Source: Glomus cerebriforme
Lineage: Eukaryota; Glomeromycota; Glomeromycetes; Glomerales; Glomeraceae
Direction: 5' to 3'
Length of the DNA stretch: 50,743 bases
Assembly: GCA_003550305.1 (NCBI GenBank)
Contig: QKYT01000153.1
Location: 134,472-185,214 of the forward strand
Part shown: positions 37,492-46,463 of the stretch, one piece after another
Layout of the letters: each line of letters opens with the position of its first letter
Position numbering within the stretch: position 1 is the stretch's first letter
Made by a program: the position numbers and the translations under genes
Notes under the pieces: model-generated
The model's input: only the letters and a program-made list of their open reading frames with translations
Databases searched by the model: none
What the model was told of the DNA's origin: nothing

Positions 37492-39455
37492 ATGACAGAG
37501 CAAAGCCAACAAGAAGTTTTTACAATTGCACACACAAAAGAACCGAATGAAACAAACCAAAACACGTCGAATGCGGATAAGAAAGTGACAGCAGAAAACG
37601 AAAATTCGTTGTTGGAAGAAAATAAAAATTCAGGCGAAAACAAAATTGATACGAATTCAATTAATGACACAACCGGTGAAACTGTGGATAAGAAAGCAAA
37701 AGCGGAAGAGGAAAATCTGGAAGAAACCCTATTAAAAGAAAATAATCCAGACAAAAGTAAAAATAATCCGAATTCGATTAATGATACAACTAGTTCCCCT
37801 TCATCCGATGAAACTATGAATAGGAAAGCAAAAGCAAAAGATGAAAGTCCGGAAGAAAACTTATTAAAAGAGAATAATCCAGATAAAAGCAAAAGTAATC
37901 CAATTAGTCCCCATTCATCCGATGAAACTGCGGATAGGAAAGCAAAAGCAAAAGATGAAAATCCGGAAGAAACCTTATTAAAAGAAAATAATCCAGATAA
38001 ATGCAAAAGTAATCCGAATTCGAATAATGACGCAACTAGTCCCCCTTCAAGCAGTGAAGCTGTGGATAGGAAAGTAACAGTGGAAGACGAAAAGCCGGAA
38101 GAAAGCTTATTGAAAGAAAAGCAGGACGAAAATGGTACAAATTCAAACAATGATGCGAACGGTGAAACTGTTGAAATAACAATTCCTCAAAAGAAGAAGA
38201 AGAAGAAGAAGAAGAAGAAGAAATCTGGAGATGATGATAATTATTTAGACTTTCATGATAGTGGACCAAGGGAAGAAGACGAGGATAAACTCTATGATCC
38301 GTACGTTAAATTGTCAATTTTATTTATTTATCATAACAATTTTTAAAATTTTTAAAATTTTTAACTAATTTTAATGTGATATTTTTTTTTATTATTTGAC
38401 AAAGATCAAAACCATTAACATATCGTATAGAAGTAGCTGTTCAGAAATATAAAAAGAATCGTAAATTCAATTCAACTCGTAATCAGGTTTTCAGTTCTTA
38501 CCTGCGTTTTGGTGGAATTAGCACAGGCCAAAAATCTTTCTTAGGTCAAGATGGGGTTGATAACGCTGACGCTGACGCGGAAGAGATTGCTATGCGTCGT
38601 GCAACAGATTTTATTGACGACGATAAGGTAGATGATATGGAAGTAAACTTCACGTATATTGTCCGCGTCTACTTGTCTAGCTTTATAATTGACAGATCCG
38701 GTTATGTTCAAATGGACCAGTTCCGCGAAGGACCTCATGTTGTGATCTCATTTTTAAATTATTTATTTACTCATAAAGTATGTCCAGAATATGAAGAGGA
38801 TATGCAAGAGGCTTTGAAACTCGCTCATAAAGCAAAAGAAGAATTACCAAATTGTAAATCGCTTGCACAGAATGCGCCAGGAAAAATCAATAAGGCATGT
38901 TCTTTATTATTTGGAGGAGAATTATATGGTATGCTTGACGAACCTTGGGATGGAGAAGTAAAAGTAGCGAATATGATTGGAATATCAAAAGAAGAAGGAA
39001 AACGACTTATTAAAGAATTATTTGGCGATAATGCATTTGAAGAGTTGACGCAAATGAAAGAAGATTCTAGAAGCGCCTTGAAATGTGAAATTATTGGGGT
39101 TGAATCTTTTCAAACGGAAGCTTTCACTAATGAAACACATCAAATTGCTAATGGAGAAGGTCCTGTGGTGAATAATGAATCACAATCGAACAAGAACACA
39201 CAAGAAACAAATCTCAAGAAAATAGTTTTACGTGAATTACGTGAGCATGATGTATCCGATGTATCTGATGTATCTACTGCGGAATCTTTTTATATCTGTG
39301 TTAATTCTGATATAGGAAACTATGCTATGCCCGGTATGCGTATCACCGCAGATTTTCATAAGTTATCTAATGGGTTTTGGTATTGGGATAAAGTAACAAA
39401 TGTATATCCCTCATATTATCATCCTTGTGAGGATGATTCCGATGATGATTATTAG
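37492..39455 (+). CDS. ARB1: Arb1-like Argonaute-binding / heterochromatin RNAi protein
   Basis: Two exons, 37492-38300 and 38405-39455, joined through DP|SKPLTYRIEVA, give 619 residues. The first ~230 residues are disordered, with about four imperfect ~39-residue repeats (KAKxxxExPEExLLKENNPD core), followed by a run of 11 Lys encoded by AAG repeats (234-244). The C-terminal domain has the Arb1 signatures: RIEVAVQKYKKNRKFNSTRN, SSYLRFGGISTGQ, a MEVNFTYIVRVYLSSFII segment, and FLNYLFTHKVCPEYEEDMQE. In fission yeast Arb1 joins Arb2 and Ago1 in the ARC complex, holding siRNA duplexes for heterochromatin formation. The protein ends in an acidic tail. The repeats and Lys run are fast-evolving and may differ between strains. 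Confidence 0.85.
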
Positions 39456-39625
39456 AATATTGGGAATTAATTTTACGTAGATATATTAGTAAAACGAAAT
39501 CTCATTTTTTTTATTTTCTTTATTGTGTATTATTTTATGTAAATTTTTTGCTCAAATATGTGATAAAATAATAAAATAAAATTCGAATGGCAAAAATTGT
39601 GTGAAATAATATCTTTCTGCGCATT

Positions 39626-40169
39626 TCAGGTGATATGTTCACATGACCAGACTATGCTAATTGAGCCATTTTTCACGTAACAGGTAAGAGAATAAATATC
39701 ATGGATTGAGTCTATAGATTCAGTATCATCGGAACCGCGCTTCAAAAGCCCGGAATTCCTCCTCAAAAGCTTTGAGTTCCTTAAACTCTTAAAGAAAGGG
39801 TCATCCGCGTCATCATCTGCCTTAGCTGGAATGATTTGAGATGTAGAAGTTACGATTTTTTCGCTGTTCTCAGAATTTTCGGTCACATGTCTCTGATCGT
39901 TACAATTTTTTCTGAATTTTCCGATTGTATGTATTTTTGCTTCTCGCAATGATAAAGTAGCTATATGAATGACACGTACCTTAATTTTTGCAGGAAGGTT
40001 GACTGAACTTCCGCAAGTTCCTACATGCTCTATGTCTTGTTGAGAAAGGATATAAGAAGAATGATTAGTTTTATCATATGTTAGACCTCAGAGGATTTTG
40101 ATGCATTGGATTAAATAAAGTATGCTCTGGAGCAATACAAGAAACGCGATAAAACATTAATGTTAGCAT
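39626..40169 (-). CDS. Unknown small protein, two exons
   Basis: Minus-strand exon 1 (40169-40139) starts MLTLMFYRVS; a donor GTATTG and an acceptor at 40087 join it in frame to exon 2 (40086-39626), giving 163 residues. Exon 2 reads LTYDKTNHSSYILSQQDIEH, then VNLPAKIKVRVIHIATLSLR, an acidic linker AKADDDADDPFFKSLRNSKL, and ends VWSCEHIT. The intron is short (52 bases), so the exon 1 junction is uncertain, while the exon 2 frame is well open and coding in character. No known domain. Confidence 0.4.
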
Positions 40170-40340
40170 CTTTAATATTTAGCAATAAGCAATATAATTA
40201 TAAGCAATAGGCAAATAGAAAAATACATGATTATGACAAATACAGCTAATGTTACAATATCACATCTATCATATTTTTATAAATATTCTATGCATAGTAT
40301 GTTTCTGTCTTTCTGAATAGAATATTATTTCCAAATTTAC

Positions 40341-40771
40341 TTATTTTTCTTGTTTTTTCTTATTACGTTTTAATTTTAAATCAACATTCCATCCAAGTGA
40401 TCTGAGTGAGGTTGTTATTCCAATTACCATCCCAAATGTTAAAAACCCAATTTGAAACGGTAGAACCCTCATTTTTCCATTTAAATCATTAATTTTTCCA
40501 TTCATTTCGATTCTAAAGTCAGTAAGTTTGCATCTGAAGGAGTCAAATTGAATATAAAGATCTTGCAAATTCTTAGGTCTTTCTATTTTCTCTGTATGAA
40601 TGCGACGAAAATGGTGTGTTAAGATGCATCCTTGGACTATTTGTTTATTAAAAAGGAACCTCAATGTATCATTACATCAGATATGGAATGCAAAATAGCT
40701 CTGTTCAAAAGATGAGAGATACTTAAAGCTTTTGAAAAAAAAACAAAGAAAACATAATGAGAAATTAGCAT
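40341..40771 (-). CDS. Small coiled-coil membrane protein, possibly mitochondrial
   Basis: Minus-strand exons 40771-40723 and 40636-40341 join in phase 1 over an 86-base GT-AG intron to 114 residues. The N-terminus (MLISHYVFFVFFSKALIQGC, then ILTHHFRRIHTEK) looks like a hydrophobic or mitochondrial targeting segment. A coiled coil follows (LYIQFDSFRCKLTDFRIEMN, GKINDLNGKM), then one membrane segment (LPFQIGFLTFGMVIGITTSL) and a Lys-rich tail ending KRNKKKQEK. The architecture recalls small inner-membrane coiled-coil proteins, but I cannot assign a family. The start was chosen because only this ATG gives a phase that fits the acceptor. Confidence 0.5.
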
Positions 40772-41250
40772 AAAATTTTAATCTGAAAAAAAAATGAAAA
40801 AAGAATTTGGTATATATATATATATTTTTTTATTATGCAATCATGACTTAATCATTTAAATCATTATCAAACAGACTTAATGTATTAGGGCCAACAATTT
40901 TTTTAATTATACTTTTTGTAAACAAAGTATTATTAATACAATAAATTACAAGGGTTGGATAAAGTTGCCAAAATTAATAAATTTCAATATGTTGGAATGT
41001 CAAAATTATTTTTGACATTTTAATATGATAAAAAGGAAATATTGAAATATCAAAATAGTTTTGACATATCAAAATACCAAGAAATATTAAAATAGTTTCA
41101 ACATGCCAAAACTATTTCAATATATGTAGTTTTAACATAAAGTAACATAATATAAAATTTCAAACTGTAAAATTTCAAAAAATTACACAATTTGCAACTT
41201 ATATATTTATTAAATTTTAAAAAATTATAAATATTTAAGGCAAATGTATA
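40772..41250. repeat. AT-rich stretch with TTTTGACAT palindromic repeats
   Basis: Between about 40975 and 41120 the words TTTTGACAT, TCAAAATA and their inverses recur, including the palindrome TGTCAAAATTATTTTTGACA and CAAAACTATTTCAATAT. They probably derive from one or more decayed foldback elements. No gene is seen. Confidence 0.4.
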
Positions 41251-41616
41251 TCTCGCAGGGGTGCGACATCATTATTCATCGCCTCCAATTTGTCATCCCT
41301 GTGTCACACCCTCCGACTTTCATTTTTACTATTTATTCTAGGGACTTGGAATTTTTTCGAGGTGTGAAATACTATTTGTCATATGTTAATCGTCACATCC
41401 TTAATTTTGGCCGAAAACTTTAATTCTGGCCAGAATTTCTATTTTTGGACATTATGTAACGTTATACGGACCAAAAAAGGCAATTTTGTTTCTCTTCAAA
41501 ATCGAAATTTAGGTTATACGAGACTCCCAAAAATGGAAATTTTCTTAATTTCGGCCGGAATTACCGAATTAGGAAAATTCCCGGCGATGTATAAATGTCT
41601 CACCCCCCATGCTAGA
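41251..41616. mobile_element. Inverted-repeat element, about 366 bp
   Basis: TCTCGCAGGGGTGCGACAT (41251-41269) is matched in inverse at 41595-41616 (ATGTCTCACCCCCCATGCTA) with few changes. Inner segments with GGCCGAAA and TTTCGGCC words also face each other. A 105-residue frame over part of it (41383-41700) reflects the element and is not called as a gene. Confidence 0.6.
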
Positions 41617-41881
41617 TCTAGATTTACCCAATATTTAATACTTTATAAAAAAAGAATGAAAAGGAATATTTTGTCTAATAATTCTTCTTCTATAAGTTAA
41701 ATTATTTGTTTTTTATATGGTTTATATTGATATAACTAAAAAAATTATATAAAAATTAAATAAAAATAAATTAATTAAAAATTTTTTTATTATTTGATTT
41801 ATACTAAAAAAATATACTAAATTCTTCAAAATATTTTTTTCTTAGATTGGTATATCTTCCAAATTCCTCATCTCGCATATA

Positions 41882-42045
41882 CAGTCATTCTCTTATATAA
41901 AAAAAGGTGTGATTATAAAAAACCTATATGATATGACTATAAAGAAGATTTTTTTAATAATATTATTAGTAACTTGGGCCAAACATAAATATGCTTATAA
42001 TGGAAGTGTAATTAAACAGAGGATGTCTATAGAGGGGGATGATTG
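41882..42045. mobile_element. TA-flanked miniature element, family A copy 2
   Basis: Starts CAGTCATTCTCTTATATAA, ends TATAGAGGGGGATGATTG, and is flanked by TA on both sides. Over most of its 164 bases it matches the copy at 18162-18346 (shared words GTGATTATAAAAAACCTATA, AAGATTTTTTTAATAATATT, AACTTGGG). Two copies in 24 kb show a dispersed family. Confidence 0.75.
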
Positions 42046-43541
42046 TAATAACACAGATCCTATAATATTAAGAAATATTAATATGGATAAGATATATTCT
42101 ATATTAAACTATATAAATAATATAAGTTGATATAAGATTATTATTTATATAATAAGTCAATATAAGATTATTAAACTTTTTTTTTATTAAAATTTGAATT
42201 CATATTTTTATTTATTCTTCTAGTCATATTATTTCAGAAATTTACTTAACTTTGACTAATTATTTGATAATATTCTTTATTTTGATATTTTCTTTAATTG
42301 ATTAGAAATCAAATACTTCATTTGTTTCATTCTGATATAATAGTTAGTGTAGTGTTAATATCAGAATTCAGAGTATTAATAGTGGCAGTAGAAGTGAAAT
42401 TAAGAATGTTAATAATATTATTGATGGTAGTATTAATATTAATATTAAAAGTAAGGAAAATGTTAGATGAAGACATTTTGAAATTGAAAAAAATTTTGAA
42501 ATTAAAAAAAATTGAAATAAAAAAAAAGTTTTGATTGAATTTAAAATTTTTTTAAAAAGACTTTTTATAAATATTAAAAAAATTTTGAAATTACATAATA
42601 GTATATTCATAATTATTATATATCTCATTATGTGTATGTAAATTTTTTAATTAAAAAAATAATCTATTGAATATTAATTTTATTAATATTATTATATGTA
42701 AAATTTTTTAATTAAAAAATTTAGTAAACATTAATAATATTATATAATAAAAATTTTTATATTTCATATGTCATTATATAACTTATTACATTTTAATTTA
42801 ATCTCACAAAATAAAAAAATTGAAAATCAGAGCTTTATTTATAATAAAATCATATATGGAATATTACGAATTACAATTAATCTATAAAAGTTCTATTTGT
42901 CTATATAAACTTTATTAATTAGAATTATCTAGTTTTGAATCAATTGTGATTAAGATCTTGATATTTTTATTTATTATGAAAGTAATGTTCATTTTAACTT
43001 ATATAAGTTTTGACAATTTTAATATGCTGAAACTATTTTAGCATTTCAGTATTTTAACATACTAATAGCTAATAGTAAGTGAATATGATCAAAAGAGAAT
43101 GATTGATTTTATATGATCTAATTTACTTCATTCATACCTTACTATTATACCTTTATTCAGGAACTTCAGAAGATTCTTTCAGGTATCTGAACTTGATTTT
43201 TCAAAATATAACTGTAATACTTCAGCAAGGGGAATTCTGGAATCTTTGATATTTTTGCAAATCAAATAATATTTTTTGCTACCTTATCCCTATATATACT
43301 GGCATGAAGATCTAAACATGAGGTAGATTTTTTTGAATCAATTTATTATCAAATTAATAAACTTTTTATACTTTTCTTTTGGTGGCTTTTTCTGGAGTGA
43401 AATGAGTTAATCACCTAAAGAATTTAGAGACATGAGTTAAAGGAAAAGATACGGTTAAGATGCTTACCTCAGCTGAATTTTGGCAAGCCCTCTCGGTTAG
43501 AATTTTAAAGTCAGAGACTCATCTTTTGGCATCATATAACT
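42046..43541. other. AT-rich desert
   Basis: An Asn/Ile/Ser-coding low-complexity patch lies near 42340-42470. A TGCTGAAACTATTTTAGCAT segment near 43026 resembles the end words of the 18357-20180 element. No gene is seen. Confidence 0.4.
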
Positions 43542-44628
43542 CTAATGATCATTTACAGTTTTGAAAAGCACATAGTCTATGATATTTTGGATTCCAGTAT
43601 TGCTAAGATTCAAGATTGCATTTGCACTATAGGCAACTTGCTTTATCTTTTCTACACCTATTGCATTAAATAGTTTATATATTTTTCTTGCTCTAGAAAG
43701 TTGTTGGCATAGATTAACATCACTAATATCTGGAAGTAATCTTTTAACTTCTTGATATATTTGTTGTTTCGCTAGTACGAATTTCATTAATTCTTTTGTT
43801 ATAACTCTTTGCAAAGCCATACCAGTGTAAAGTCTTCTCATAACCGCTCTTCAAAACATATAAACTATACACTCTGCCATAACAGAAAATTTCTGTTTTC
43901 TATCAACTACTGGTGGGGTGAGAGGAATTTCTGTGTCTATACTAATGGTTGGGACAGATAATTGTTGCATCAAGTCATGTTCCACTACCTGCTCAGAAGG
44001 GACAGTGAAATCATCATCTCCAGATGAATCCTTTTTGGAGGATAAGTTACAATCCGACCGCTCATCCTCGTCAATATTTTGATCATGTGATTTTTCAAAA
44101 TTGTGAATTTTATTCACAAAATTTTCGTGCGAAGATTCTTCACCTGTTGAATTAGAGATGATCAGATTATTGTTACCAGGTAATCATTCTTGAGTTTGAA
44201 GCTTCTCCTTATTGCGTTGCTTTACCCATCACTAATGCTTTTCTTATGTACCTCATCCAAGAATTTATCCATCTCTCTCTCCTGTGAACAATGTTCATGA
44301 TTGGTATCATTAATTTTCAATCAGGTTTACTATGCTCAAGCTGAACTACTTGAGAGTCAAGTATGGCAACAGCTGATACCGGGTTATCTATAGATAACTA
44401 CACTTCTGGTATCGCTTCCTTATCATTCCGTGGCTATCCATCCACTACCAAGGAACCCTATTCCAATATCGCGAGTCTGACCTCAAGCTTGAGTTTAGTA
44501 TTTTCAGCAACACGTCTGGTATTCTCCTCAATAATCTGTCTTAGTTTTGCATTCTCTGCCTTAACCTCAGCATTCTCAGCCCTAAGCTCAACAACCTGCT
44601 GTTTCAATAATTCGAGCTCTGATGACAT
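43542..44628 (-). pseudogene. Decayed coiled-coil family gene typical of Rhizophagus
   Basis: Reading the minus strand from an ATG at 44628: MSSELELLKQQVVELRAENA followed by EVKAENAKLRQIIEENTRRV, a coiled-coil start. The frame meets TAG stops after AILE, after VVDG and after IPEV, then a TGA. Downstream, in shifted frames, EMDKFLDEVHKKSISDG, then RNKEKLQTQE, then a long acidic part and finally LLPDISDVNLCQQLSRARKI with YKLFNAIGVEKIKQVAYSAN. Several frameshifts and at least six stops separate these, including a TGA at 43853-43851 between two otherwise intact halves. I recognise the order of motifs from a large, lineage-specific family in Rhizophagus; its function is unknown. GC is above that of the flanks. 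Confidence 0.65.
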
Positions 44629-44689
44629 GTTAGATAACACTGATTATACACTAAATATTCAAAATAAATAATAATAATAAATCATGTGC

Positions 44690-44708
44690 GCGTGACAATT
44701 TGTCACGC
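44690..44708. repeat. 19-base palindrome between the two pseudogenes
   Basis: GCGTGACAATTTGTCACGC is a perfect palindrome around its central base. It lies between the coiled-coil pseudogene and the end of the CRN pseudogene, and may be a transposon end or a binding site. Confidence 0.45.
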
Positions 44709-44837
44709 CGATCACTTTTATCAAGAAAAAATTTTTATTAATACATGCAAAAATAAATACAAAGTTCGGGACTCCGCCCGTAGTACATGAAGTTTCTATG
44801 CTAAATAAAGACTTCGAGCATGTGAGAAGTCAGGATT

Positions 44838-46350
44838 CTAATTCGATTTTCTCGCGAGGTTGCTCAATGACTTTACCCTTTTTACTCTACTTTGAGAAGC
44901 TTCCATCGGCTTCTGTGCCTCCTCCAATAACCATATAATATGACCAAGAACTTTCTCCGCCATATCTTTCATACCCACATCTTCATACGCAACAAATAGA
45001 GGCATTGACAACTTAAACGATGGTTTCCCCTCACTGTCTTGCGTACATTCCATAAAGTACCATTTCTCTGCATCTGTTACAATCCCCCATATTTTATCCA
45101 AACCATATTCATCATCTATTTTGTCTGCTTTGCGTTTGCGAGATAGTGAAGATTCCATCTGTACAGTGGCCTGAGCAAAGCCCTGCTTAAAGTCATCTTT
45201 TTTGACCTCGATCAAGCCGATTGTTCCCGGTTGTACGTGATTCAATTCCATAGTCAAGATTTCCGCGACCGTTTTTACCCTCGACTAACTTTCAGGTACT
45301 ATTTTTATTTGACTTTTAAACGGGAAAGTTGCTGAGGCGAGATAAGTGTAGGAATAAATGCTTTTTGTAGCCTCATAGGACACGTCGATGGGAGTTGCTG
45401 CAACGCGAGTTTCCAATTCGTCCAAAAGTTTTCGCAATGCTTCTTCATACTTTGAATCTTAAGTGTCTACAGAGCCACAATCAAAAACTTGATAGACATC
45501 GATACCAGGATTCGGATCATCGCTAAGTCCATAGAGTTCGCACACTTTCGGGAAGGTCCATTCGCTAAATGGCTTTGATGGCATCTCAATGAATACGGTA
45601 AATTTAAGTTTGGTTTTTGATACTAGTGACTGCAACATCTCACGGAATGAGACATCGTTCCTAGGTGAATATCTTCCTCCATCATTCATGAAGTTAAGTA
45701 CCACTCCATCATTTTCAAGTACAGGTGGTTGATACATTTCACGTATGGAATCTTTGAGGCCTTCGAGGGTTGCGTGCTCGATATTCACTGCCCATTTGTA
45801 TGCCTTTCGGACTAACGACGACATCAAACTCTGTAATGTAACAACCAGATTAGTAAAATCTTTCTTCTGGACAATAACTTGATGAAGCATTGCCTCGTTT
45901 TTCATAACCTAAAATTTATACGTACCATAGACAGACTTATTAAGCGATGCTTCCAACGTTGCTATTCGGTCAAGCAATTCCTGTTCACGGCTCGAAGTGG
46001 CGGTTGACACGGGTGGCTCGACTAAGACATGAATATGTTCCTCGGGAGGTGAGTCAGGGAAGTATTTCGAAATCTTTTTTGTTGCAAAGAGTTCGTCTTG
46101 GTCTTGGGGTGAGAGATTGCCTAAGAGATCGTCGCGATCGTCAGGGATAGCTTGAGCTTGTCTGCGTCCACACCAGCAAAGTCATTTTGTTTTTCCGCCT
46201 TAATAACTTTTTTGAGGTGGCCGACAAGCTGGTCCTTATTAATATCGACAGGGAAAGCGACATAGCGACTTATATAGTATTTTTTGCGAAATTTATTTGC
46301 AATGTGAAAATTATAGTTTCACAGACCTGCCGACTGCCGTGGTGATCCAT
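44838..46350 (-). pseudogene. Broken CRN (Crinkler)-type effector gene
   Basis: The minus strand starts ATG-GAT-CAC-CAC at 46350 and shows, in order, the pieces of a CRN-type protein: an N-terminal region (YVAFPVDINKDQLVGHLKKV), a DDRDDLL and PDSPPEEHIHVLVEPPVS part, REQELLDRIATLEASLNKS, then WAVNIEHATLEGLKDSIREM, GLSDDPNPGIDVYQVFDCGS, and a C-terminal EVKKDDFKQGFAQATVQMES with KIWGIVTDAEKWYFMECT. CRN proteins are modular proteins of oomycetes and some fungi, many acting inside host cells or in conflict between genomes. This copy is broken: a stop soon after the N-terminus, a frame change near 46165, another near the start of the WAVNIEH part, a TAA after GSVDT, a TAG after KIVPES, and a frame change before EVKKDD. 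An intron (GTACGT...ACATTACAG) is still recognisable. GC is higher than in neighbouring DNA. Confidence 0.75.
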
Positions 46351-46372
46351 TATAGAATACTGTAACTTTGGT

Positions 46373-46378
46373 CACGTG
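46373..46378. promoter_or_regulatory. CACGTG in the shared VPS33 / CRN promoter
   Basis: GTCACGTGG lies in the 113-base gap between the CRN pseudogene start and the VPS33 start. It is a bHLH-type core site. A role in VPS33 expression is inferred from position only. Confidence 0.3.
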
Positions 46379-46463
46379 GAGAAATTGTGCACAAGATCTT
46401 GTTGATCCAACCAGAATTTACATTGTTCTATTTGCAAAATAAATAAAATTTAACAATTGAAAA

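Noticed and set aside
37479..38150. Long minus-strand frame rich in Ser, Phe and Leu
   Set aside because: It mirrors the repeat region of the Arb1-like gene and has no independent support.
44363..44671. Ser-rich 102-residue plus-strand frame
   Set aside because: It is antisense to the coiled-coil family pseudogene, whose motifs explain the sequence better.
45947..46150. Plus-strand frame of 67 residues
   Set aside because: It is antisense to the N-terminal part of the CRN pseudogene.
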